In this document: in pieces, positions 7,908 through 16,523 of the stretch
Layout of the letters: each line of letters opens with the position of its first letter
Numbering within the stretch: position 1 is the stretch's first letter
Source of the DNA: Alcanivorax nanhaiticus
GTDB lineage: Bacteria > Pseudomonadota > Gammaproteobacteria > Pseudomonadales > Alcanivoracaceae
Assembly: GCF_000756665.1 (NCBI RefSeq)
Contig: NZ_ARXV01000007.1
Coordinates: 171,589-235,588 of the forward strand
DNA: 64,000 bases
Direction of reading: 5' to 3'
Notes under the pieces: model-generated
The model's database searches: none
What the model was told of the DNA's origin: nothing
Seen by the model: only the letters and a program-made list of their open reading frames with translations
Position numbers and translations under genes: made by a program

Positions 7908-9143
7908 ATGAAAACCAAAATGACTTTCAGAAAAACGCCGCTGGCGATCGCCCTGCTGGCAACCCTGTCCTTCCCCGCATGGGGCGAAGACGATCACGGC
8001 CATGACCATGATGCTGCGCCGGCAAAAAGTGAATCCCACGCGCAGGAAAACCATGATGATCATGACGCCCACGATAATCATGACGACAATGCACCCTCGC
8101 ATGATCATCAGGACGAACACGGCGAGCAAGAGGAATCGGGCGTAACCCTTACGCCCGAACAGCAAGCCATGCTCAACCTGCAGGTCGTCACTCTGCAGCC
8201 GCAACAGAACGCCACCCAAACTCTCACCGTCCCGGCGGAAATCACCAGCAACCAGTACCGCACCTGGGTGGTGCCGGTGCGCATCGATTCCCAGGTGCAA
8301 TCGCGCAGCGCCTCCCTGGGCCAGCACATGAAAAAAGGGGAGCCCATTGCCACCCTGTTCAGTCCGGCCATGGCGGAACTGCAAAGTGAACTGCAGGTGG
8401 CCGCCGATGCCTGGCGACGGGTCAATAATCTGGGCCGACGCACCGTGGGCAACCAGCGCTATCTGGATGCGCAAAGCCAGTACCAGTCCCTGCGTGCCCG
8501 CGCCAAGGGTTATGGACTGGATGACGCCGCCATCCGCGCCATCGAAAGTGGCAAAAGCGAAAAGGGCATCTACACCCTTACCGCTCCGGATGAAGGGTTG
8601 GTGCTGGAAGATGCCTTCCAGCAAGGCCAGTGGCTCACCGCCGGTAGCGAACTGGTCACCCTGGTGGATGAATCCGAACTGTGGGCCGAAGCGGCGCTGC
8701 CGCCCAGCCCAGGCCTGCACATTCCCACCGGCACTGCTGCGCGGCTGCTCATCGGTGATGCGACTGTAGAAGGCGAAGTGATCCAGTCCGGCCACCGCCT
8801 TAACCCGGTCACGCGAACCTTGTCGGTACGTGTGGCGGTGCCCAACGCCGGGCACCTGTTGCACCCCGGCATGTTCGCCGATGTGGCGTTGTCACTGTCG
8901 GCACCGGAGAACGCGCTCACCGTACCGGAAGAGGCCCTCACCCGTGGCCCCGATGGGGACTGGCAATTGTTTGTGGAAGAGGCGCCGGGCCAGTACCAGC
9001 CGGTGGAAATCGAACTCACCGGTCAACTTAGTGAGCAACGCATCGTTAGCGGCATCGAACCGGGCACCCGCGTCGTCACGCGCGGCGCGTTCTTCCTGGC
9101 CAGTGAAATGGCCAAGTCCGGTTTCGACATTCACAACCACTAA
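7908..9143 (+). CDS. czcB: CzcB-type periplasmic adaptor (membrane fusion) protein with His-rich N-terminus
   Basis: 411 residues from the ATG at 7908; an in-frame upstream frame runs through the inverted repeat and is not credible. A signal peptide (P-L-A-I-A-L-L-A-T-L-S-F-P-A-W-G) is followed by about 50 residues very rich in His and Asp (D-D-H-G-H-D-H-D and further clusters), likely a metal-capture segment. Then come a barrel-sandwich/lipoyl-like domain, a coiled hairpin, a beta-barrel domain (residues about 230-300) and a membrane-proximal domain. The family links the RND pump to the outer-membrane channel and hands metal to the pump. The SD before the ATG is weak. Confidence 0.85.
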   Translation: MKTKMTFRKTPLAIALLATLSFPAWGEDDHGHDHDAAPAKSESHAQENHDDHDAHDNHDDNAPSHDHQDEHGEQEESGVTLTPEQQAMLNLQVVTLQPQQNATQTLTVPAEITSNQYRTWVVPVRIDSQVQSRSASLGQHMKKGEPIATLFSPAMAELQSELQVAADAWRRVNNLGRRTVGNQRYLDAQSQYQSLRARAKGYGLDDAAIRAIESGKSEKGIYTLTAPDEGLVLEDAFQQGQWLTAGSELVTLVDESELWAEAALPPSPGLHIPTGTAARLLIGDATVEGEVIQSGHRLNPVTRTLSVRVAVPNAGHLLHPGMFADVALSLSAPENALTVPEEALTRGPDGDWQLFVEEAPGQYQPVEIELTGQLSEQRIVSGIEPGTRVVTRGAFFLASEMAKSGFDIHNH

Positions 9144-9155
9144 AGGATCACTGCC

Positions 9156-12100
9156 ATGTTTAATCGTATTGTCGATTGGGCGGTGACCAACCGTCTGATT
9201 GTGTTGTTGCTGCTGGTGATCACCGTGGGAGTGATCGGCTGGCAATTGCCCAACCTGAAGCTGGATGCCTTCCCGGACGTGACCAACGTGCAGGTGCAGG
9301 TCAACACCGAAGCGGAAGGGCTGGCCGCCGAAGAAGTGGAGCAGTTGATCACCTATCCCATCGAGGCGGTGATGTACGCGCTGCCCCAGGTGGCCGAGGT
9401 ACGTTCCATTTCCAAGACCGGCCTGTCCATCGTCACCGTGGTGTTCGAAGACGGCACCGATATCTACTTCGCCCGCCAGCTGGTGTTCGAACGTTTGCAG
9501 GCAGCGCGGGAAGATATTCCCGAGGGCGTCGGCACCCCGGAGATGGGCCCCAACACCTCCGGCCTCGGGCAGGTCTATCAATACCTGCTCACCGCCAAAC
9601 CCGGCGCCAACATCGATGCCATGCAACTGCGCAGCCTCAACGACTGGGTAGTAAAGCTGCTACTCATGCCCGTGGGCGGTGTCACCGATGTGCTCAGCTA
9701 CGGCGGGGAAGTGCGCCAGTATCAAGTCAACGTGAACCCCACCCGTCTGCTCGCCTACGACCTGACCCTGCAACAGGTCATGGACGCCATCGCCGCCAAC
9801 AACCGTAATGCCGGTGGCTGGTATCTGGATCGCGGTGCCGAGCAACTGGTGATTCGTGGCATGGGCTGGGTGGGCAGCGGTGAGCAGGGCCTGCAAGACA
9901 TCGCCGCCATTCCCCTGCGCGAAGTGGACGGCACCCAGGTGCGCGTCAGCGATGTGGCCAAGGTGGAATTCGGCGGCGAGATCCGCCAAGGCGCGCTCAC
10001 CATGACCCGCCGCGACGCCAATGGCGAACCGGAAGCATTGGGCGAAGTAGTGGCGGGCATCGTGCTCAAGCGCATGGGCGCCAACACCAAGGCCACCATC
10101 GATGGCATCAAGGCACGGGAAGCGCGCATCCAGCAGGCCCTGCCCGACGGGGTGGAATTTCAGGTGTTCTACGATCAAGCGGACCTGGTGGAAAAAGCCG
10201 TCAGCACCGTGGTCACCGCCTTGCTGCTGGCGTTCGTATTTATCGTCATCGTGCTGGCCTTGTTCCTGATGAATCTGCGCGCCACCGTGCTGGTGCTGCT
10301 GTCCATTCCCCTCTCCATTGGGCTCGCCCTGCTGGCCATGACCAGCTTCGACATGTCCGCCAACCTCATGTCCCTGGGCGGACTGGCCGTGGCCATCGGC
10401 ATGCTGGTGGATGGTTCGGTGGTGATGGTGGAAAACATCTTCAAACACCTGAGCCGCGTAGAAGGCAGTCACGATGCACAAGGCGGTATCGCCCTGCGGG
10501 TGAAAGACGCTGGCCAGGAAGTGGCGCGGCCGGTGTTCTTCGCGGCCAGCATTATCCTGGTGGTGTTTCTACCCCTGTTTGCCTTCGAAGGGGTAGAGGC
10601 CAAGATGTTCGTGCCCATGGCCATCAGCATCATGCTCGCCATGGCCGCCGCCGTGCTGGTGGCACTGATCGTGGTGCCCGCCCTGGCCGGTTTTCTGTTC
10701 CGTCACGGCGTGGAAGAAAAGCCCAACAAACTCATGCAGTGGCTGGAAGCCCGTTATCGAAAGCTGCTGGCTAAAGCCATGCAGGCCCGCAAGGCCGTCA
10801 TCGGTGGCGCGGTAGGTCTGTTCGCCTTGGCGTTGGCCACCACTCCCTTCATCGGCACCGAATTCGTGCCGGTACTGGAAGAGGGTACCCTGGCCCTGCG
10901 CGTGACCCTGGCGCCGTCTTCCAGTCTCGATACCGCATTGGAAGTGGGTGAAAAGCTGGAGAAAGAAATCATGACCTTCCCGGAAGTCACCTACGCGCTC
11001 AGCCGGGTCGGACGCGCTGAAATCGGTGGCGATCCGGAGCCGGTGAGCAACGTGGAAATCTATATCGGCCTGAAGCCGGTCAGCGAATGGGAAAGCGCCA
11101 GCACACGTCTGGAGCTGCAGGAAAAAATCCAGCAAAAACTGGCGGTCCATCCCGGCCTGCTGCTCAACTTTTCCCAGCCCATCGCCATGCGCGTGGACGA
11201 ACTGCTTTCCGGCGTGAAAGCGCAACTGGCCATCAAACTGTTTGGCCCGGATCTCACTGTGTTGCAGGAAAAAGGCGAAGCGATTACCCAGGCAGTGAAA
11301 GAAGTCGATGGTGCCACTGATGTGCAACTGGAACAGATCGCCGGGGAAGCCCAGCTGGTGGTCACCCCGGACCGCAACGCCCTCAGTCGTTACGGCCTTA
11401 GCGTCAATCAGGTCATGGATCTGGTCAGCAACGGCCTGGGCGGCGGTAGCGCCGGGCAGGTGATTAACGGTAACGAACGCTACGACATCTATGTGCGCCT
11501 GGAACAGGATGCCCGCAACAATGCGGAAGCCATTCGCAACCTGCGCTTAAAGGCAGCAGACGGCGCCTGGGTGCGGCTCATGGATGTGGCAGACGTCGAT
11601 CTGGTGTCCGGCCCTCCGCAGATCAGCCGCGACGACGTGCAGCGCCGGGTGGTCATCCAGGCCAACGTGGCCGGGCGTGACATGGGCTCGGTTGTCACCG
11701 ACATCCAGCAAGCCATCGACAGCGAAGTGGATCTGCCCCCCGGCTACAGCGTGGACATCGGCGGCCAATACGAAAACCAGCAGCGGGCCCAGCAGCGCCT
11801 CGCCATGGTGGTACCTGTGGCCGTCGGCCTTATCGCCCTGTTGCTCTACTTCGCCTTCGGCTCCGTGGCCCAGGCCGCCCTAATTTTGGTGAATGTTCCA
11901 TTGGCCCTGATCGGCGGCATCCTCGCATTAGCCATCAGCGGCCAGTACCTGTCTGTGCCCAGCTCCGTGGGCTTTATCACCCTGTTCGGGGTGGCGGTGC
12001 TCAATGGGGTGGTGATGGTGGAAGCCATTAATCATCGGCTGCGCGATGGGGAAGCATTGGATGTAGCCATCTTCGAAGGTGCGGTTTCACGGTTGCGCCC

Positions 12101-12299
12101 GGTGCTGATGACCGCACTCACCTCCATGCTGGGGCTGATTCCCATGTTGCTGGCCACCGGAGTGGGCAGTGAAGTGCAAAGGCCGCTGGCGGTGGTGATT
12201 GTGGGTGGGCTGGTGTCAGCCACGGCGTTGACGTTGTTGGTGTTGCCGAGTCTTTATGGGGTGTTTTCGAAAAGGAGGGTTGAGGAGTTGAAAGGATAA
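9156..12299 (+). CDS. czcA: Heavy-metal RND efflux pump (CzcA/CusA family)
   Basis: 1047 residues with the RND plan: TM1 (residues 11-31), periplasmic porter domain, TM2-6, a second periplasmic loop and TM8-12. The N-terminus M-F-N-R-I-V-D-W-A-V-T-N-R and D-A-F-P-D-V-T-N-V-Q-V-Q-V mark the HME (heavy-metal efflux) branch. TM4 reads A-I-G-M-L-V-D-G-S-V-V-M-V-E-N, keeping the second Asp and the Glu but having Ala-Ile-Gly where CzcA of Cupriavidus has Asp-Phe-Gly. Metal specificity is therefore uncertain. The pump works by proton antiport in the inner membrane. An A-G-G-A-type site precedes the ATG, 12 bases after czcB. Confidence 0.9.
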   Translation: MFNRIVDWAVTNRLIVLLLLVITVGVIGWQLPNLKLDAFPDVTNVQVQVNTEAEGLAAEEVEQLITYPIEAVMYALPQVAEVRSISKTGLSIVTVVFEDGTDIYFARQLVFERLQAAREDIPEGVGTPEMGPNTSGLGQVYQYLLTAKPGANIDAMQLRSLNDWVVKLLLMPVGGVTDVLSYGGEVRQYQVNVNPTRLLAYDLTLQQVMDAIAANNRNAGGWYLDRGAEQLVIRGMGWVGSGEQGLQDIAAIPLREVDGTQVRVSDVAKVEFGGEIRQGALTMTRRDANGEPEALGEVVAGIVLKRMGANTKATIDGIKAREARIQQALPDGVEFQVFYDQADLVEKAVSTVVTALLLAFVFIVIVLALFLMNLRATVLVLLSIPLSIGLALLAMTSFDMSANLMSLGGLAVAIGMLVDGSVVMVENIFKHLSRVEGSHDAQGGIALRVKDAGQEVARPVFFAASIILVVFLPLFAFEGVEAKMFVPMAISIMLAMAAAVLVALIVVPALAGFLFRHGVEEKPNKLMQWLEARYRKLLAKAMQARKAVIGGAVGLFALALATTPFIGTEFVPVLEEGTLALRVTLAPSSSLDTALEVGEKLEKEIMTFPEVTYALSRVGRAEIGGDPEPVSNVEIYIGLKPVSEWESASTRLELQEKIQQKLAVHPGLLLNFSQPIAMRVDELLSGVKAQLAIKLFGPDLTVLQEKGEAITQAVKEVDGATDVQLEQIAGEAQLVVTPDRNALSRYGLSVNQVMDLVSNGLGGGSAGQVINGNERYDIYVRLEQDARNNAEAIRNLRLKAADGAWVRLMDVADVDLVSGPPQISRDDVQRRVVIQANVAGRDMGSVVTDIQQAIDSEVDLPPGYSVDIGGQYENQQRAQQRLAMVVPVAVGLIALLLYFAFGSVAQAALILVNVPLALIGGILALAISGQYLSVPSSVGFITLFGVAVLNGVVMVEAINHRLRDGEALDVAIFEGAVSRLRPVLMTALTSMLGLIPMLLATGVGSEVQRPLAVVIVGGLVSATALTLLVLPSLYGVFSKRRVEELKG

Positions 12300-12400
12300 A
12301 GAGTCAGTTACTGGCTTGACGGCCTGGAATGCCAGTCCGATAATAAAGCTACGACTCACCCCTCGCAGGCATCATTAAGTTGATGTTTGCTTGGGGCGGA

Positions 12401-12426
12401 AAAACCGCCTTATTGGCGGTTTTTTC
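12401..12426 (+). terminator. Rho-independent terminator after the czc operon
   Basis: AAAACCGCC and GGCGGTTTTTT form a GC-rich stem with a five-base loop and a T-run. It lies 102 bases beyond czcA and just before the next gene, so the czc transcript probably ends here. Confidence 0.8.
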
Positions 12427-12448
12427 ATTTTTGGCATAAGGATATGCT

Positions 12449-13126
12449 TTGAAAACAATAATTTACGTGGACGGGTATAACCTGTTCTACGGCTGTCTGA
12501 AACATTCAGAGGATAAATGGCTGGATCTGAAAGCGCTACTGGCAGACCAGATACTTCATGTCCAGAACCCTCACTCCGAACTGGTGAAAATCAAGTTCTT
12601 CACTGCCGATATCAAATCCAAAGTCGCATCCAACGGTGCTGCCGCCCAGCACGCGCAGCAGGCTTATCACCGGGCTCTCTGTGTCCGTTATCCCGACGAA
12701 ATCGATATTATCAAAGGCTACTACAGTCTTGAGAAGGCGCGGTTGCTCAAATTCAAGCAGCCGCCAGATAAAACGGACCGTGTCGATGTGTGGCGGCTGG
12801 AAGAAAAGCAGACAGATGTGAATATCGCACTGGAAGCATATCGAGATGCTTCCAAAGGTCTGGCTAAACAGTTGGTCTTTGTGTCGAACGATACGGATTT
12901 GGCGCCAGCGCTAAAGGCAATCAGAGATGATTTTGGTACGTCTCTGGTTTTGGGTACAGTGATACCGGTTCGTGGATCAGGTAGTGGCAGGCCCCCAAAT
13001 AAACAGTTGAGCCAGTATTGTGATTGGACTCGATCACACATTACGGATATTGAGCTGAGGGAAAGCCATCTTCCTGAGGTAGTTGCAACGGGCAAAAAGC
13101 CCGTGATGAAGCCTGAATATTGGTAA
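12449..13126 (+). CDS. NYN-domain (PIN-like) putative ribonuclease
   Basis: 225 residues. The N-terminus I-I-Y-V-D-G-Y-N-L-F-Y and the later V-F-V-S-N-D-T-D-L-A-P are the two conserved acidic motifs of NYN/DUF88 domains, a PIN-like metal-dependent RNase fold. The start is TTG at 12449, with AAGGA seven bases upstream; no ATG in frame precedes it, and an ATG at 12444 is out of frame. It follows the czc terminator and precedes an Abi_C gene by 140 bases on the same strand. Base composition is lower in GC than the flanking czc genes. Nuclease activity and any role in defence are inferences from the family and neighbourhood. Confidence 0.8.
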   Translation: MKTIIYVDGYNLFYGCLKHSEDKWLDLKALLADQILHVQNPHSELVKIKFFTADIKSKVASNGAAAQHAQQAYHRALCVRYPDEIDIIKGYYSLEKARLLKFKQPPDKTDRVDVWRLEEKQTDVNIALEAYRDASKGLAKQLVFVSNDTDLAPALKAIRDDFGTSLVLGTVIPVRGSGSGRPPNKQLSQYCDWTRSHITDIELRESHLPEVVATGKKPVMKPEYW

Positions 13127-13266
13127 TGAATACGCACGGGGCAAGGCCTGACCCTTTTGACCCTCAGGACAAGCCGGTGAATGCAGTGTTAGGCGCCCTG
13201 ACAGAGGAAGCCTCCCAGGGCTACACTGATCCTTGGTAACCCTAGTGATTCGAGGTTGAGAAGGGA

Positions 13267-14529
13267 ATGGAGACACAACAGCTGGAGTCGGCGCTGGCTA
13301 CGGTAAATGCCTTGCTCCAGGCGGAGGGTATGCAGGAGGCCGCCCATATTGTCCGTGCATATCCAGCCCGTGCTGAGCTGACGGGCTACGACAACTGGAA
13401 CGGTGGCACCGACTTATGGGACGTGTACTTAGAGGTGCCAGCCGTGGAGTACGCGCGCTTCGGCTCCCGGCGAACGCAGCTGGAAGAACAGATTACGGCG
13501 CGGCTGAAGACGGTCGTAGAACAAGAGACCCAAGATTGGTACTCCGCCAAGATCGTACCTGCACGAGAGCGCAATACAGATTGGCGCGGAAAACCTTTTA
13601 CCGTGCCGCGCCAGACTCGGCTAAATATCTTCGACGGATTTCGGCTGGAAAATGTGATTTGGCACGGCCAGCTGGATGAGGTGGAGTTCCTTAGCAGGCT
13701 CTACGATCTCCAGAAGTTACCGTCGCTCGACAACCGATTTAAGGACGCGGCAGGTGACATTTGGCAGCACTGCATCAACAACGAGGATTGGGAGCGGGAT
13801 TGGGTGTTCGCCGACGACCGTTTTCAGTTGATCAACGGCCCCGCAGATACCTTCCTACGGTTCCTCTGTGAGACTGTGCATCCGGTCATACGTCCGGATC
13901 GGAACGAGGCGCTCAAGCTTGTTTCCGATTTTAATGACCAATTGCGACAGGCTGGCTGTGAGATTTTCGAGGAAGAACGTATCGGGGGGCGACCGCGCTT
14001 CTCCTACCGCGAACTCACCCACTACGGACCGCGTGCGGTGTCGCGTGCGCACACAGTGGCTGATGCTTTGGACGCAGGATGGATGGCCAAGGCGATCGAA
14101 CGTCTGGAACGCGCCGTAGACAGCGACCCAGAGCTAGCCATAGGTACGGCTAAGGAGCTTGTGGAGTCCTGTTGTAAAACCATCCTGACCAAGCGCCGGG
14201 TGGAGTTTTCTAGGTCCGCGGACTTGGGCTGCCTCACAAAGCTGCTGGTCAAGGAGCTGCAGCTTGTTCCGGAGGGTGTATCAGATCAAGCCAAGGGCGT
14301 GGATAATATCCGTCTTATCCTGCGTAACCTTACGCAACTGACGCACAATCTCGCACAGTTGCGGGGACTTTACGGCACCGGGCACGGCCGAGATGGCCAG
14401 CACCGCGGTTTACAGCCTCGTCATGCGAGGTTAGCGGTTGCGTCTGCTGTGGCCTTCATTGATTTCGTTGCGGATACATATCGTCACCGGGAAGCGAAGG
14501 CGCAGCCTCTCGATAGCAACGACCAATAG
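13267..14529 (+). CDS. Abortive-infection-like protein with Abi_C domain
   Basis: 420 residues, soluble. The C-terminal part G-T-G-H-G-R-D ... L-Q-P-R-H-A-R-L-A-V-A-S-A matches the Abi_C domain (PF14355) seen in abortive-infection proteins. The central part (F-D-G-F ... W-H-G-Q-L-D-E-V-E-F-L-S-R-L-Y-D-L and following) resembles the AbiJ N-terminal type 3 domain as I remember it; that assignment is less sure. GAGGTTGAGAAGGGA precedes the ATG. Such proteins are thought to halt phage growth by harming the infected cell. The gene follows the NYN gene on the same strand and precedes a transposase region, so it may have arrived as part of a small defence patch. Confidence 0.7.
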   Translation: METQQLESALATVNALLQAEGMQEAAHIVRAYPARAELTGYDNWNGGTDLWDVYLEVPAVEYARFGSRRTQLEEQITARLKTVVEQETQDWYSAKIVPARERNTDWRGKPFTVPRQTRLNIFDGFRLENVIWHGQLDEVEFLSRLYDLQKLPSLDNRFKDAAGDIWQHCINNEDWERDWVFADDRFQLINGPADTFLRFLCETVHPVIRPDRNEALKLVSDFNDQLRQAGCEIFEEERIGGRPRFSYRELTHYGPRAVSRAHTVADALDAGWMAKAIERLERAVDSDPELAIGTAKELVESCCKTILTKRRVEFSRSADLGCLTKLLVKELQLVPEGVSDQAKGVDNIRLILRNLTQLTHNLAQLRGLYGTGHGRDGQHRGLQPRHARLAVASAVAFIDFVADTYRHREAKAQPLDSNDQ

Positions 14530-14573
14530 CGAACATGAGAGGCAGGTCTCGCCCCGTGGTGCCCCACCATTTC

Positions 14574-14833
14574 TCAACGCCTCCACAAGGCTTTCATGCT
14601 CCGCACCACCGCCCGAAGCCACTCCTGCCGGGCGTGCAACTGGTCTCGTCTGATCTGCTCAAGATTGATGCCGCCGCGCGCGTCCCGGTAGCGGGCGGGG
14701 ATGGGGTCGCTGGGCGGATTGCTGACAGGGCCTTGTGCGGCGTTACCGGGCCCCTGATCGCAGGGGCCTTGGCCATCCAATTTTTATTTGCTTTCTTTAA
14801 TGCTTCTTGTCGTGTTGGGCGTGGCTTCAGCAT
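14574..14833 (-). pseudogene. Possible frameshifted small gene
   Basis: Two overlapping minus-strand frames each look partly protein-like. One begins M-L-K-P-R-P-T-R-Q-E-A-L-K-K-A-N-K (start at 14833) and the other ends R-D-A-R-G-G-I-N-L-E-Q-I-R-R-D-Q-L (to 14574). Joined by a frameshift around 14750 they would give about 85 residues. I recognise no family. It fills the gap between the Abi_C gene and the transposase-associated repeats and is compatible with a decayed accessory gene. Chance coding in GC-rich DNA is the alternative. Confidence 0.25.
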
Positions 14834-14940
14834 GGTTTTCTTGCGTGATCCTGTTTTTATCTACCAAGAAAGCGTCCGGAGTTTATAAAAAATATATTGA
14901 GTCTGGTTTTGGTTCTCTGATAATGATTTTGGGGTTAACG

Positions 14941-15245
14941 AAATAAGGGACACCCATAAATTGGCGGATCTCCTACGCCATGAATGATTGATCTCTGATG
15001 TTGCGCTGATTGTTTGGTCAGCATTGTGGGGTCATGGATAAGCAAGGAGGCGTTCCATGACCCGTGCGAGTTATACCCAGCGCGGGAAATAGGGACGCCT
15101 GATCAAAATAAGGGACACCCATAAATTGGCGGATCTCCTACGCCATGAATGATTGATCTCTGATGGTGTGCTGATTGTTTGGTCAGTATTGTTGTGTCAT
15201 GGATAAGCAAGGAGGCGCTCCATGACTCGTGCGCGTTATACCCAG
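14941..15245. repeat. Two imperfect direct repeats of the transposase 5' end
   Basis: Bases 14941-15080 and 15106-15245 are about 140-bp near-identical copies offset by 165 bases. Each starts AAATAAGGGACACCCATAAA and runs through a GGAGGCG ribosome-binding site into the first codons of the Y1/RAYT transposase. The first copy dies after 11 codons (ATG at 15057, TAG at 15090-15092). The GGGACAC motif near the left end is the reverse complement of GTGTCCC at 16405-16411 beyond the transposase gene, so these may be element ends. Confidence 0.75.
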
Positions 15246-15523
15246 GTATCGCTGGATTCCACGTCTTACTATCACTGTATCTGTCGCTGTGTGCGGCGGG
15301 CGTTTCTGTGTGGTCGGGACCACTATTCCGGCCAGGATTATGAGCATCGCCGCCAGTATTGTTGTGTCATGGATAAGCAAGGAGGCGCTCCATGACGCGT
15401 GCGCGTTATACCCAGGTATCGCTGGATTCCACGTCTTACTATCACTGTATCTGTCGCTGTGTGCGGCGGGCGTTTCTGTGTGGTCGGGACCACTATTCCG
15501 GCCAGGATTATGAGCATCGCCGC
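15184..15523. repeat. 170-bp head-to-tail duplication at the transposase start
   Basis: Bases 15184-15353 and 15354-15523 match except for one substitution (T at 15227, G at 15397). The unit carries the ribosome-binding site, the start codon and about 44 codons of the transposase. Because 170 is not a multiple of three, the first copy is frameshifted into the second. The near identity says the duplication is recent. Confidence 0.9.
15222..15395 (+). pseudogene. Truncated duplicate of the Y1/RAYT transposase N-terminus
   Basis: The ATG at 15222 opens a copy of the transposase N-terminus (M-T-R-A-R-Y-T-Q-V) that stays in register up to Y-E-H-R-R-Q, then reads out of frame into the second copy and stops at TGA 15393-15395. 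Its stop overlaps the start of the intact gene as ATGA, so translation of the fragment could couple to the full gene. It lacks the HUH histidines and the catalytic tyrosine, so it cannot be an active enzyme. Confidence 0.75.
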
Positions 15524-16372
15524 CAGTGGGTGGTGGATCGCCTTGCGGTGTTGGGTGAGGTGTTCGCCATCGATCTCTGTGCCTATGCGGTGATGTCCAA
15601 CCACTATCATGTTGTTGTCCGTATCAATGAGAAACAGGCAAGCGGCTGGGGCGACACTGAGGTCGCTGAGCGATGGATGCAGTTGTTTCGTGGCCCGGAG
15701 GTGGTAAAGCGCTGGTTGTCCGGGCAGACAGAAGGGGGTGAAACACTTAAGGCGCTTGAAATCATCGGGCTGTGGCGAGAGCGGCTTTATGATCTTGGGT
15801 GGTTTATGAAGTGTCTGAATGAGTATCTGGCCCGTCGTGCCAATGAAGAAGACTGCTGTAAGGGGCGCTTCTGGGAAGGGCGTTACAAGTGCCAGGCGCT
15901 GCTGGATGAAAAGGCGGTGCTGCAGTGCATGGCGTATGTGGATCTGAACCCTGTCAGGGCAGCGATGGCGGCGACGCCGGAGGAATCTGACTATACCTCC
16001 ATTCAGCAGCGGACAAGCGCGATCAGCGGCACTGGCAAGCAGAGCCAGACACCACGGTTATTGCCGCTGGTGGATGATACGCATGTTGAGGCCGATGATA
16101 ATGAAACGGTTTTTCGGTTCCGATTGATGGACTATCTGGTGATTGTGGACAGTACAGGTCGCTCGATCCGTCATGACAAACGCGGAGCGGTTTCCCTTGA
16201 GGCTGCAGATATTTTAAACCGGCTTGGTATTAATGAATCTGTCTGGCTACAGCATATGAGGCCTAGACGGAAAAGGTTGCCGGTGGCAGTAGGAAGCGTG
16301 GTGAGGCTGAAAGAGTATGCGGCGCACACGGGACGTCGTTGGGTTGCGGGTCAGAGTCAGATGGTTTGTTGA
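15392..16372 (+). CDS. Y1/HUH transposase of the RAYT (REP-associated) type
   Basis: 326 residues of the IS200-like Y1_Tnp superfamily. The HUH pair is seen in M-S-N-H-Y-H-V-V, and the probable nucleophile is the Tyr in L-N-E-Y-L-A-R-R-A-N; G-R-F-W-E-G-R-Y-K and Y-V-D-L-N-P-V-R-A are further hallmarks of the REP-associated branch. These enzymes nick single-stranded DNA at REP-like hairpins and are usually single-copy and domesticated. A GGAGGCG site precedes the ATG. The 5' region is duplicated upstream, and GTGTCCC lies 33 bases past the stop. It is longer than IS200 TnpA (about 150 residues), with an extra C-terminal domain of about 120 residues. Confidence 0.85.
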   Translation: MTRARYTQVSLDSTSYYHCICRCVRRAFLCGRDHYSGQDYEHRRQWVVDRLAVLGEVFAIDLCAYAVMSNHYHVVVRINEKQASGWGDTEVAERWMQLFRGPEVVKRWLSGQTEGGETLKALEIIGLWRERLYDLGWFMKCLNEYLARRANEEDCCKGRFWEGRYKCQALLDEKAVLQCMAYVDLNPVRAAMAATPEESDYTSIQQRTSAISGTGKQSQTPRLLPLVDDTHVEADDNETVFRFRLMDYLVIVDSTGRSIRHDKRGAVSLEAADILNRLGINESVWLQHMRPRRKRLPVAVGSVVRLKEYAAHTGRRWVAGQSQMVC

Positions 16373-16523
16373 GGACAATAAGTCGGAGTTCTTGAAAATC
16401 ATGCGTGTCCCAGACTAAGCCCCTGCCCGTCGATGTGTGGTGAATCGCCTCGGTGTAAGAGATGGCTTACAGAGCATGGCGCTTAGCTGTTATAAGCTGT
16501 GATCTGATTAAGGGGGAATAAGA

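Noticed and set aside
7677..8864. Long minus-strand open frame
   Set aside because: Antisense to czcC and czcB and passing through the inverted repeat; no protein-like motifs.
9660..10481. His-rich minus-strand frame
   Set aside because: It mirrors the czcA coding strand; its His runs come from the complement of Val/Met/Ala codons.
14941..15523. CRISPR-like array
   Set aside because: Only two or three long copies, no regular spacers and no cas genes; the repeats belong to the transposase leader.
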